Positions 1 through 8,004 of a stretch of DNA of 16,846 nucleotides are shown here, piece by piece. The DNA is from an uncultured Sulfuricurvum sp. GTDB lineage: Bacteria; Campylobacterota; Campylobacteria; Campylobacterales; Sulfurimonadaceae. The notes below the pieces were generated by a model. The model did not search any database, had not been told where the DNA came from, and saw only the letters and a list, made by a program, of their open reading frames with translations. Location of the stretch: contig NZ_CALDDG010000142.1 of the NCBI RefSeq assembly GCF_937936435.1, positions 1-16,846 of the forward strand. The letters are read 5' to 3'. Both the position numbers and the translations under genes were made by a program. Each line of letters starts with the position of its first letter. Position 1 is the first letter of the stretch.

Positions 1-455
1 CAGGTGCATTGAACGCGCTGATTATGATTTCGCCGAAATGGATGAGCTATATACAAAAAGGAGCGGCCGTATCGGATAAAAACGGCAACGTGATCGGTTC
101 GATTACGGCGGTTTCGACTTCCGTCAACCGGATGAACAATTCCGGTTCGGCCACGGCACGAATCACGAAAGCCGATCCGGCCTATCGGGCAGGTACCTCC
201 ACCGAGATGTACATCGGTGCCGCAACGCGGGCGGAATGGATATTACTGCCGCGTACGGCGATTACGAAATACAAAAATCAAGATATATGTTTCATCAAAA
301 CAGTACAGGGATTTGAGCCGAAAAAAGTGGAAATCCAAAAATATTTTAAAAATCATGTTGCCGTTTCATCGGACGGATTTACGGCAAAAACGTATGTCGT
401 AAACGGCGGGATTATTACTTTAAAAGGCGCTTTAAGCGGAATGGGTTTTGAATAA
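1..455 (+). CDS. RND efflux periplasmic adaptor subunit (C-terminal part, 5' end outside window)
   Basis: The reading frame is open from the first bases of the window, so this is the last ~150 codons of a longer gene rather than a gene starting at the TTG at 9. Adaptor (membrane fusion) proteins bridge an inner-membrane RND pump to an outer-membrane TolC-like channel in the periplasm. The visible part has the usual C-terminal beta-rich make-up: a glycine/asparagine-containing strand pair (KNGNVIGSI), a segment resembling the membrane-proximal domain (LPRTAITKYKNQDICFI, then VEIQKYFKNHVAV) and a closing ITLKGALSGMGFE. Its stop shares one base with the start of the RND pump gene (TAATG at 453-457), so the two are translationally coupled. 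The assignment rests mainly on this context plus the match in fold style; the specificity cannot be read from this fragment. Confidence 0.8.
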   Translation, partial: GALNALIMISPKWMSYIQKGAAVSDKNGNVIGSITAVSTSVNRMNNSGSATARITKADPAYRAGTSTEMYIGAATRAEWILLPRTAITKYKNQDICFIKTVQGFEPKKVEIQKYFKNHVAVSSDGFTAKTYVVNGGIITLKGALSGMGFE

Positions 456-3400
456 TGTTGAATTCCATTATAGAGTTTTCGCTCAAACAGCGGCTCATCG
501 TCATTTTATTGTCGCTGGCGTTGTTCGGGTACGGAGTTTACTCTTTTTTCAAAATTCCGATCGATGCGTTTCCGGATATCTCTTCGACTCAGGTCAAAAT
601 CATTATGAAAGCCCCCGGTATGACCCCGGAAGAGGTCGAGAGCCGGGTGGTAAAGCCGATGGAAGCGGAGCTTTTGGGGTTGGAAAATGAAAAACTGCTC
701 AAAAGTACCTCGAAATATGCGATAGCCGATATTACGATCGATTTTTACGACGGTACGGATATCTACCGTGCGCGGGCACAGGTAGCCGAGAAATTGGCTT
801 CTCTTTTGGGATCGCTGCCTAAAGGCGTCAGTGGCGGAATGGCTCCGATCACGACCCCTCTGGGGGAAGCGTTCATGTTTACGATCGAAGGGGACATTAC
901 CCAAAAAGAGAAACGAGAACTGCTGGATTTCGTCATACGTCCGGCATTGCGCGGTGCGAAAGGGGTTGCAGACGTCAATTCACTGGGCGGGGAAGCCAGA
1001 GCGATCGTCGTACAGCCTGATTTTCAGGCGATGCGCAATCTGGGAATATCGTTGAGCATGTTGGAAGAGACGCTGAGCAATAATCTCAAAAACGACGGTG
1101 CGGGACGTGTCGATGCCGGGGAAGAGAGCTTTTTGGTCAAAGTAGAGAGCGGAGTCAAGGAGCCGAACGAAATTACCAATATTACGATCCATACCCCTCG
1201 AGGAGCCATTCGTATCGGTGATTTCTGCGACGTCGTGGAAGGGGCACGAACCCGTTTGGGATATGTAACCAAAGACGGAGTCGGCGAAGCGACGGAAGGG
1301 CTTGTTCTGACGCTCAAAGGGGCCAATGCCCAAGAGACGGTTTCACAGATCAAAGAGCGTCTGAAAGAACTGAAGCCGAAACTTCCTACGGGAGTGAAAA
1401 TTGTTCCGTTTTATGATCGGAGCAATCTGATTGAAAAAGCGGTTTCGACGGTATCGAAAGCTTTGATCGAGGCGATCGTTCTCGTCATCGTTTTGCTGAT
1501 CCTCTTTTTGGGGGATATCCGCGCCGCGATTGCCGTGAGCGTTATTTTGCCGTTTTCACTTGCCATCGCGTTTGTCATGATGAATTATTTCGGTTTGAGT
1601 GCGAATCTAATGAGTCTGGGAGGACTGGCGATTGCGATCGGGATGCTGGTCGATTCGGCGGTCGTCGTGGTCGAGAACGCTTTTGCCAAACTTGCCGAAA
1701 GCGACTCGTCGTTACCGAAACTCCATCAGGTTTATCGGGCGACGAAAGAGGTGAGTACGGCCGTATTCAGCGGTATCTTGATTATTGCGGTAGTCTTTTT
1801 GCCGCTGTTGTCGTTGGAAGGGCTGGAAGGTAAGCTGTTTGCGCCGGTCGCGATGACGATTGTGTTTGCGCTGTTCGGATCGTTGGTTCTATCCTTGACG
1901 CTGATTCCGGTTGTATCGTCGTTAATTCTGAAAAGCACTCCGCACACCGAGACCCGTCTGGGGGCTTTTTTCAACCGTGTTTATGCGCCGATGCTCACAT
2001 TTGCGCTGACTAAGACTAAAACGTTGTTTACCGGAGCAATCCTCTTTTTGGTTGTGAGTTTTACCCTTTTCTTCTTCGTCGGGAAAAGTTTTATGCCGAC
2101 GCTGGACGAGGGGGACATTATCTTGGGGATCGAGACTCCGCCCTCTATTTCGCTGGAAAAATCCAAAGAGCTGAATTTAGCGGTACAACGGGCTATTATG
2201 AAAAACGTTCCGGAGGTGAAAACGATTGTCGCACGTACCGGTTCGGATGAATTGGGGCTTGATCCTATGGGGCTGAATCAAACCGATACGTTTATTACCC
2301 TCAAGCCGATGAACGAGTGGAAAGTGCACTCCAAAGAGGAGATCAAAGAGGAGATCAAAAACGCGGTGAAAGATTTCTCGGGGATCAGTTTCGGGTTTAC
2401 GCAGCCGATCGAGATGCGTATTTCCGAGATGCTCACGGGGACCCGCGGTGATTTGGCGGTCAAAATTTACGGTAAAGATATCGATACGCTCAACCGTCTC
2501 AGTCAGGAAATCGCCGATACTCTCGGGAATATCCAAGGCTCGTCGGAGATTTTCACGACGCTCAACGAAGGGGTCAATTATTTAAGCGTCAAACCCAATC
2601 GCATCGAATCGGCAAATACCGGTGTCGATTCGGCAGAACTCGGACTGTTTTTGAAAATGGCATTGGAGGGGGTAAATGTCGATGAATTGCCTATCGGAAA
2701 TACCCGTATCCCGGTCATTATGCGTTTGAACGATGAAGTCTCCAATAATATAGAGGTATTTAAATCGCTGGAGCTTCCTCTCGCGGATGGATTTTCCGTT
2801 CCGATTTCGAGTATCGCCGATATCCAAACTTCCGAAGGTGCGCTGAAAGTCGATCGTGAAAATGCAGAGCGTTTGAGCAGTGTGCGTGCCAATGTGGAAG
2901 GGCGCGATCTAGTTGGATTTGTCGAAGAAGCAAAACAGAAAATCGCTCAAAATGTCAAACTGCCTCAAGGGTATCACATCGTTTACGGCGGACAGTTTGA
3001 AAACCAGCAGCGCGCGGCGGCGAAGCTGATGACGGTGATACCTCTTTCGATCGGGGTTATTTTCCTGATTTTGTTTTTCACGTTCCGTTCGGTGACCATG
3101 ACGTCGTTGATCCTTTTGAACATTCCGTTCGCGGTGACGGGTGGGATCATCTCCCTCTATTTTTCGGGAGAATATCTTTCGGTTCCGGCATCGGTAGGAT
3201 TTATCGCCTTGTTCGGGATTGCGGTTCTAAACGGGGTCGTGATGGTCAGTTATTTCAACACCTTACTGAAAAACGGATGCAGTATCGATGATGCCGTGCG
3301 GATCGGGGCGACACGCCGTTTACGCCCGGTACTGATGACGGCGTTTATTGCCGCATTGGGGCTATTGCCGCTGTTATTCGCTACAGGGGTAGGGAGCGAG

Positions 3401-3514
3401 ATTCAAAAACCGCTCGCGATTGTTGTCTTGGGAGGATTGGTAACATCGACGATCCTCACCTTGCTGATTTTGCCTCCGGCGTATAAACTCCTCTATAAAA
3501 AGGATAAACAATGA
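455..3514 (+). CDS. Heavy-metal efflux RND pump, CzcA/CusA family
   Basis: A 1019-residue inner-membrane proton-driven antiporter, full length for the HME-RND family. It begins with one TM helix (about 10-30) followed by IDAFPDISSTQVKI, the family's characteristic start of the first porter domain, and GTDIYRARAQVAEKL. TM2-6 lie at about 335-490, TM7 at about 520-540 and TM8-12 at about 855-1010. The proton-relay segment in TM4 reads GMLVDSAVVVVENAF, with D400 and E407; this pair is typical of heavy-metal RND pumps. The later GIAVLNGVVMVSYFN is also typical of CzcA/CusA. The methionine in SEMLTGTRGD (about residue 657) aligns with one CusA copper-ligand methionine, but the other two are not evident, so Cu/Ag versus Co/Zn/Cd is unresolved. 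Its start overlaps the adaptor stop by one base, and its stop overlaps the next gene (ATGA at 3511-3514). Confidence 0.93.
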   Translation: MLNSIIEFSLKQRLIVILLSLALFGYGVYSFFKIPIDAFPDISSTQVKIIMKAPGMTPEEVESRVVKPMEAELLGLENEKLLKSTSKYAIADITIDFYDGTDIYRARAQVAEKLASLLGSLPKGVSGGMAPITTPLGEAFMFTIEGDITQKEKRELLDFVIRPALRGAKGVADVNSLGGEARAIVVQPDFQAMRNLGISLSMLEETLSNNLKNDGAGRVDAGEESFLVKVESGVKEPNEITNITIHTPRGAIRIGDFCDVVEGARTRLGYVTKDGVGEATEGLVLTLKGANAQETVSQIKERLKELKPKLPTGVKIVPFYDRSNLIEKAVSTVSKALIEAIVLVIVLLILFLGDIRAAIAVSVILPFSLAIAFVMMNYFGLSANLMSLGGLAIAIGMLVDSAVVVVENAFAKLAESDSSLPKLHQVYRATKEVSTAVFSGILIIAVVFLPLLSLEGLEGKLFAPVAMTIVFALFGSLVLSLTLIPVVSSLILKSTPHTETRLGAFFNRVYAPMLTFALTKTKTLFTGAILFLVVSFTLFFFVGKSFMPTLDEGDIILGIETPPSISLEKSKELNLAVQRAIMKNVPEVKTIVARTGSDELGLDPMGLNQTDTFITLKPMNEWKVHSKEEIKEEIKNAVKDFSGISFGFTQPIEMRISEMLTGTRGDLAVKIYGKDIDTLNRLSQEIADTLGNIQGSSEIFTTLNEGVNYLSVKPNRIESANTGVDSAELGLFLKMALEGVNVDELPIGNTRIPVIMRLNDEVSNNIEVFKSLELPLADGFSVPISSIADIQTSEGALKVDRENAERLSSVRANVEGRDLVGFVEEAKQKIAQNVKLPQGYHIVYGGQFENQQRAAAKLMTVIPLSIGVIFLILFFTFRSVTMTSLILLNIPFAVTGGIISLYFSGEYLSVPASVGFIALFGIAVLNGVVMVSYFNTLLKNGCSIDDAVRIGATRRLRPVLMTAFIAALGLLPLLFATGVGSEIQKPLAIVVLGGLVTSTILTLLILPPAYKLLYKKDKQ

Positions 3515-3798
3515 TTCAAAAAGGGTTGGACATCTATTTTGAAATGGGAACCAAAGACAGCCTGGTTGATTTTTTATTGGCACAGGGGTATGATGACTTT
3601 TATTTTTTCAATTGCAGCCGTTATTCGGCCGGAGCGTTTTTGATCAGTGCCGAAGAGCAGGTGAGCGCCAGACGCGAGTTCGGATTGTTCCGTCTTTTTC
3701 TGGGGGCGCAGGAAGCCGAAACCCTTGCGGTGAATATCAAAAGCAATCTGAGAGATAAAAGTATCAAGGTATTTGCCCACGATTTTCAGGAGATATAA
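3511..3798 (+). CDS. DUF3240 family protein linked to RND efflux
   Basis: A 95-residue soluble protein with no signal peptide. The N-terminal strand (GLDIYFEMGTKDSLVDFLLA), FYFFNCSRYSAGAF around residues 30-44 and a C-terminal KSIKVFAHDFQEI fit DUF3240 (Pfam PF11582). That family is known mainly as small ferredoxin-like/PII-like-sized proteins encoded next to CzcA-type pumps; its biochemical role is unknown. The start codon overlaps the pump's stop (ATGA) and has an AAAAGGA ribosome binding site at 3497-3503. The stop shares a base with the response regulator start (TAATG at 3796-3800). This places it physically between the pump and its likely regulator, suggesting it modulates or senses for the efflux system; that role is inference. 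Confidence 0.8.
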   Translation: MIQKGLDIYFEMGTKDSLVDFLLAQGYDDFYFFNCSRYSAGAFLISAEEQVSARREFGLFRLFLGAQEAETLAVNIKSNLRDKSIKVFAHDFQEI

Positions 3799-4445
3799 TG
3801 CGGATATTGATCGCCGACGACGAAAAAGAGCTTTTGGAATTGTTGCGCTTGTCGTTGGAGAGAGACTGGGTGGTCGATACGGCGTCGGATGTGGATGAGG
3901 TGAAAGGGTACCTGGATGCGTTCACCTACAGTGTTGTCATCGTGGATCGGACATTTCACGGGACAGACCGGGCCGAAGAGCTGATACGCTATACGAAACG
4001 TAAAAATGCCCAAACGGCCGTTTTAGTGCTGAGCGCTTTGGGAGATGTCGACGACAAAGTCGAGGGATTCGGCTACGGCGCGGACGATTATCTGGAAAAA
4101 CCGTTTGATATCAAAGAGTTACGCGCACGGATTGCGGCACTATCGCGCCGTTTCGCAGTGCATAAGCGGGAGATAGAGGGGATCGAGATCGATATCGACA
4201 GCCAGACGTTGACCCAAAACGGCCAACCGATTGTTTTGAGTAAAAATGAGCATACCCTCTTATTTCATCTGCTCTCAAAATCTCCGCAAATCGTATCGCG
4301 AGAAGAGATTCTGGATGCCTTGTACGATAATCCGCAAAATGTGACGTCGAATGCCGTGGACGAGATCGTAGCACGCCTGCGTAAAAAATTGAATCCAAAA
4401 GTAATCAAAACGATTAAAACGCGAGGGTATGTGATTGAATTTTAG
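3798..4445 (+). CDS. OmpR/PhoB-family response regulator
   Basis: A 215-residue two-domain DNA-binding regulator. The receiver domain spans about 1-115: acidic pair D7-D8 (LIADDEKE), phospho-acceptor D50 (VVIVDRTFHG), S79 at the Thr/Ser switch position (VLSALGD) and K101 (YLEKPFD). A winged-helix effector domain spans about 120-215, ending in the typical IKTIKTRGYVIEF hairpin. The AGGAG at 3788-3792 sits 5 nt before the ATG. The gene overlaps the DUF3240 gene by one base and the sensor kinase by 11 bases. With the sensor kinase it forms a two-component system that probably controls the upstream efflux genes, as in CusRS/CzcRS systems (inference). No separate promoter is visible between pump and regulator, so it is likely autoregulated through read-through. 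Confidence 0.93.
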   Translation: MRILIADDEKELLELLRLSLERDWVVDTASDVDEVKGYLDAFTYSVVIVDRTFHGTDRAEELIRYTKRKNAQTAVLVLSALGDVDDKVEGFGYGADDYLEKPFDIKELRARIAALSRRFAVHKREIEGIEIDIDSQTLTQNGQPIVLSKNEHTLLFHLLSKSPQIVSREEILDALYDNPQNVTSNAVDEIVARLRKKLNPKVIKTIKTRGYVIEF

Positions 4446-5646
4446 GTCTTTGAACTCGCTCAAAATCAGGATCACCTTGATTTTTTCGCTCTTGCTGGCA
4501 ATCGCTTTCGGGATAAATTGGCAATTAGCCACTAAAACGATTGACGATGAAAAAGTCGAAGATCTGCAATCGGTATTGAGGCATCTGTTGATAGAGAGTC
4601 ATGACGAGTATATCGTAGGGCCACTCGATGAGAACAGCGACCTTCGATTTTTGCACGCCATTCCGCATAATATTTTGATTTTAAAAGATTCGGAAGCAAG
4701 CAACACCCGTTTTGTAGTCCGTAAAACTCCTTATACCCCTGCCGAAAACGAGATCAGTGCGTCGATTCGTTTGGCAAACAGCTTTTTTTTAAGCGTTATA
4801 AGCGATCATAGAAAAATCGATGCCGCTGTGGCAAAGTACAAGGCTCGACTGCTTATTCGTTATACGGTCTCTCTGTGTCTTATCTTGCTGATCAGTATCG
4901 CAGTCCTTCAACGCTACATCCGTCCGTTGGGAGTTTTGACCGAATGCGTGCGTGAATGGAAGAGCGGTGAACCGTTTGTCTTTCCGATTCGCAGTGCCGG
5001 ACAGGAGATTGATGAATTGGCAGGCTCTTTTACGACTTTGGTTCATAGTTTGGAAGGTTTCAGAACGAAGGAAAAAGCCCTTTTCAAAGAGATGGCGCAT
5101 GAACTGAAGACGCCGATTGCTTTGATGCGGGCCCGATTGGACGTGTATGAAAACAGCGACGAGTTCTCCAAAGAAAAAATGATTAACGAACTGGGACACG
5201 ATCTTGAACGATTGATGTCCGAACTTAAAAATGTGTTGTTTTTTGAAAATATCGATTTTGACGATGTGATGAGGTTTGAACTATCGGATACCTTAGCGGA
5301 GGTTATCCAAAAAGTAGAAGTCTTGGCTCAGCGCAGAGGCCTGAGTATCGTCATGCCGAAAGAGAGTTTTTCGGTATACGCGCCTCGGACGCTGTTCGTT
5401 AAAGTGATTATGGCTCTCATCGAAAACAGTCTTACCTACGCGAAAGAGAAAAGCGACATTATTCTTGAAATCGACAAAGAGAAAAAATCGCTTACGATTT
5501 CCAATCAAAAAGGGGGAGAAAAGTATCTGTTCAGTTCCAAAATAGGGCAAAAGATGCTAGACCGGGTGAGTCAAAAAGTAGGGATAGGATACCAGATATG
5601 CGATGAAGAGGAGTGGTATCGTGTGCGCGTTTCTATCCTCAAATAG
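4435..5646 (+). CDS. Two-component sensor histidine kinase with a reduced ATP-binding domain
   Basis: A 403-residue inner-membrane kinase, partner of the preceding regulator. The TTG start at 4435 lies inside the regulator gene and has a GAGGG at 4423-4427 with 7-nt spacing; a second TTG at 4450 is possible but has no better site. TM1 is at about 8-29, a periplasmic sensing region at about 30-138, and TM2 at about 139-160, followed by a HAMP-like linker. The dimerisation box is FKEMAHELKTPIALM with H222 as phospho-acceptor. The N box is ALIENSLTYA with N331. After this the domain is compact: the usual DxGxG is replaced by ISNQKGG, the lid is nearly absent, and the second glycine box reduces to SSKIGQKML. 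The protein ends about 20 residues later. The stimulus is presumed to be a metal ion, from context only. Confidence 0.88.
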   Translation: MNFRSLNSLKIRITLIFSLLLAIAFGINWQLATKTIDDEKVEDLQSVLRHLLIESHDEYIVGPLDENSDLRFLHAIPHNILILKDSEASNTRFVVRKTPYTPAENEISASIRLANSFFLSVISDHRKIDAAVAKYKARLLIRYTVSLCLILLISIAVLQRYIRPLGVLTECVREWKSGEPFVFPIRSAGQEIDELAGSFTTLVHSLEGFRTKEKALFKEMAHELKTPIALMRARLDVYENSDEFSKEKMINELGHDLERLMSELKNVLFFENIDFDDVMRFELSDTLAEVIQKVEVLAQRRGLSIVMPKESFSVYAPRTLFVKVIMALIENSLTYAKEKSDIILEIDKEKKSLTISNQKGGEKYLFSSKIGQKMLDRVSQKVGIGYQICDEEEWYRVRVSILK

Positions 5647-5667
5647 TCTTTGTTATCTATTAGATTC

Positions 5668-5698
5668 TATAATTCGCTTTTTCTAAAGGAAAACATAT
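5668..5698 (+). promoter_or_regulatory. Candidate promoter -10 box and RBS for eptA
   Basis: The 52-nt gap after the sensor kinase contains a perfect TATAAT at 5668-5673, in a T-rich context without a clear -35 box, as is usual in Campylobacterota. AAAGGA at 5685-5690 lies 8 nt before the ATG at 5699. This would make the eptA-PAP2 pair a separate transcription unit from the efflux cluster. No hairpin terminator is visible in the gap, so read-through from upstream is also possible. Confidence 0.55.
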
Positions 5699-7294
5699 AT
5701 GTTCAAATCTTTTAATACTCCTCGGAGTAGCACGTTTATGGTTCTTGCCGTCGCATTGATTTTGGTCCTCTTCGAAAACGGAGCGTTTTTTAAGCACGTC
5801 GTCGAAATCTATCCGATGACATCGACGATGAATACGCTGTTTGTCGCCTCATTGGGCATTGTTTTGATGGGTGTGACCACTATCGTTTTGAGTTTGCTAA
5901 GCTGGCGTTATACCCTCAAACCGCTTTTGATTGTTATTTTGATCGTCTCCTCTTTGATCGCCTATTTTATGGACAGTTACGACATCGTCGTCGATACCCA
6001 TATGATCCAGAATGCGTTGGAAACCAATCTTAACGAATCATCGGATTTGTTTAGTCTGAAGTTGATGGTCTATTTCATTTTGCTCGGTATTATCCCCTCG
6101 ATCCTCGTATATCGGGTCAAAATCGAGCAAACGACGTTCAAGCAGACGCTGATCTCCAAGCTCAAAGTGATCGGAGTCGCTCTTGTAGTGAGCGTCGTGG
6201 TTATTTTATCGTTGAGCAAATACTACACCTCGTTCTTTCGTGAGCATAAACCGCTTCGCTATTATGCCAACCCGGTCTATTACCTCTATTCGGCGGGTAC
6301 GTATGTGAAACAGTCTTTTTCGCATCCCTACACCGGTGTTGCGGTGACCGGAGCCGATGCGACTGCTTCCGCGCATGAACGCCGATTGATCGTTCTGGTC
6401 GTCGGTGAAGCGGTTCGATGGGATCACTTCGCGTTAAACGGCTATTCGCGCGACACGAACCCTTTGTTGAAAAAAGAAGATATCGTCAATTTCACCCAGT
6501 TTACTTCGTGCGGAACGGAGACGGCGGTATCGGTACCGTGTATGTTCTCGATCTTCGGACATGATGATTACGAGAAAGAAAAAGCGGCCCATACCGAAAA
6601 CGTATTGGACGTCATGAAACGTGCGGGTGTCAATATCCTATGGCGAGACAATAACTCCGATTCCAAACGTGTTGCCGATCGTGTAGAGTATCAAGATTAT
6701 AAGATTCCTGCCAATAACACCGTGTGCGAAGGCGAATGCCGGGATGAGGGGATGCTGATCGGATTACAAGAGTACATCGCAGCCCATCCGAAAGGGGATA
6801 TCCTTATTGTCCTGCATCAGATGGGAAACCACGGTCCGGCATATTACAAACGGTATCCGAAAGAGTATGAAAAATACACGCCGACGTGTCAAACCAATCA
6901 GCTCGAAAAATGTTCTCAGGAAGAGATTACCAACGCATACGACAATACTTTGCTCTATACCGATGCGTTTTTGTCAAAAGTGATCGGCTTTTTGAAAAAC
7001 AATGACGACCGTTTCGCGACGGGGATGTTCTATCTGAGCGACCACGGCGAATCGCTGGGTGAAAACGGCCTTTATCTGCACGGATTCCCATATGCTATCG
7101 CCCCTGAAGCCCAAAAACATGTTCCGGCCGTTATGTGGTTCGGAAAAGGCTTCAGTATCGATAAAAAGGCATTGGCGGAAAAAGCGAAACAGCCGCATAC
7201 TCAGGACGAGCTTTTCCATACTTTGCTGGGATTAGCGGATATCAATACATCGGTATACAATCCGCAGATGGATATCATGCATGGGACGCACTAA
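5699..7294 (+). CDS. eptA: Phosphoethanolamine transferase, EptA/MCR family
   Basis: A 531-residue inner-membrane enzyme that transfers phosphoethanolamine from phosphatidylethanolamine to a lipid A phosphate or core sugar on the periplasmic side, reducing negative surface charge and binding of cationic peptides. Five N-terminal TM helices are seen (about 13-30, 45-66, 73-91, 121-139, 155-174), followed by a periplasmic sulfatase-like alkaline-phosphatase-fold domain. Catalytic and zinc-site residues are visible: E237 (VVGEAVRWDH), nucleophile T275 in CGTETAVSVPCMFS, D448-H449 in LSDHGESLGENG, and H461 in YLHGFP. Paired cysteines (for example in NNTVCEGECRDE and PTCQTNQLEKC) fit the family disulfides. 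Length matches the family. It overlaps the PAP2 gene by 14 bases. The exact acceptor site is not determinable from sequence. Confidence 0.93.
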   Translation: MFKSFNTPRSSTFMVLAVALILVLFENGAFFKHVVEIYPMTSTMNTLFVASLGIVLMGVTTIVLSLLSWRYTLKPLLIVILIVSSLIAYFMDSYDIVVDTHMIQNALETNLNESSDLFSLKLMVYFILLGIIPSILVYRVKIEQTTFKQTLISKLKVIGVALVVSVVVILSLSKYYTSFFREHKPLRYYANPVYYLYSAGTYVKQSFSHPYTGVAVTGADATASAHERRLIVLVVGEAVRWDHFALNGYSRDTNPLLKKEDIVNFTQFTSCGTETAVSVPCMFSIFGHDDYEKEKAAHTENVLDVMKRAGVNILWRDNNSDSKRVADRVEYQDYKIPANNTVCEGECRDEGMLIGLQEYIAAHPKGDILIVLHQMGNHGPAYYKRYPKEYEKYTPTCQTNQLEKCSQEEITNAYDNTLLYTDAFLSKVIGFLKNNDDRFATGMFYLSDHGESLGENGLYLHGFPYAIAPEAQKHVPAVMWFGKGFSIDKKALAEKAKQPHTQDELFHTLLGLADINTSVYNPQMDIMHGTH

Positions 7295-7979
7295 AAACAT
7301 TTGGTTCAGTACGGTAGCGTTAGTAGTTGCCATCGTTTTTTTCGGCCTCAGCGGAACCGATATCTGGGTCGAAAACCACTTTTTCAATCCTGCCACCCAC
7401 CAATGGATTTTGGATCGCGATGAACCGGTACTGAAGTTTCTCTTTTACGACGGTATCAAACGTTTGTTGATCATTCTGAACGTGCTGGCTATTATCGGAT
7501 TGATCGTATGGTGGAAAAAACCGTTTCTCGCCCTCTACCGAAAAGGGGCGGTGATTGTCATTCTATCGTCGATTCTGGTTCCGGTAATCGTCGGGAGTTT
7601 CAAAGCGCTGACCAATATACCGTGTCCAAAACACCTCGAAATCTACGGAGGAAGCTATCCGCATACCTGCGTATGGGAAAAATACCCGAGTACATTTTGC
7701 AATCACAAGCGAATCAAATGCTGGCCTGCCGGACATGCCAGCGGGGGATTCGCCCTTTTGTCCCTCATCTATCTATTCAGAACACGTCGTGCCAAAATCG
7801 CAGCCGGTAGCTTCGCGATGGCGTTGGGATGGAGTATGGGAACCTACAAAATGTTGATAGGGGATCACTTCCTCAGCCACACGGTGATTACGATGATCAT
7901 GGCGTGGCTGATTATTTCCGTCATTGTTTATTTGGCAGATCTTTTAGAACATAGGCGCTCACGTTCCAAAATGGTATAA
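7281..7979 (+). CDS. PAP2-family membrane phosphatase paired with eptA
   Basis: A 232-residue polytopic protein with about six TM helices (first at about 8-27). It carries PAP2 lipid phosphatase motifs in a variant form: K108-x6-C115-P116 (KALTNIPCP) where the classical motif is K-x6-R-P; CWPAGHASGG with H152; and GDHFLSHTVITM with H200 as the likely nucleophile. This variant, with HFLSH and a CP in place of RP, fits the PAP2-like subfamily commonly encoded next to phosphoethanolamine transferases, including the pap2 gene downstream of mcr-1. The ATG at 7281 lies 14 nt inside eptA, so the two are translationally coupled. A plausible role is removing a phosphate from lipid A, or recycling a lipid by-product of the EptA reaction, on the periplasmic face; the substrate is not known. 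The stop overlaps a hairpin described separately. Confidence 0.85.
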   Translation: MGRTKNIWFSTVALVVAIVFFGLSGTDIWVENHFFNPATHQWILDRDEPVLKFLFYDGIKRLLIILNVLAIIGLIVWWKKPFLALYRKGAVIVILSSILVPVIVGSFKALTNIPCPKHLEIYGGSYPHTCVWEKYPSTFCNHKRIKCWPAGHASGGFALLSLIYLFRTRRAKIAAGSFAMALGWSMGTYKMLIGDHFLSHTVITMIMAWLIISVIVYLADLLEHRRSRSKMV

Positions 7980-8004
7980 TCTCACCTAAAAACGGGGTGA
8001 GATT
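7978..8004 (+). other. 9-bp perfect inverted repeat spanning the PAP2 stop and substrate-binding protein start
   Basis: AATCTCACC at 7978-7986 is exactly complementary to GGTGAGATT at 7996-8004, with a 9-nt loop. The stem covers the last two bases of the PAP2 stop codon on one side and the GTG start (7997) of the next gene on the other, and overlaps a TATAAT at 7975-7980. In RNA this would bury the initiation codon; in DNA it could be an operator. No T-run follows it, so it is not a standard terminator. Confidence 0.5.

Noticed and set aside
7508..7810. 100-codon frame inside the PAP2 gene
   Set aside because: Out-of-frame reading of a clear PAP2 protein, low-complexity composition, no ribosome binding site.
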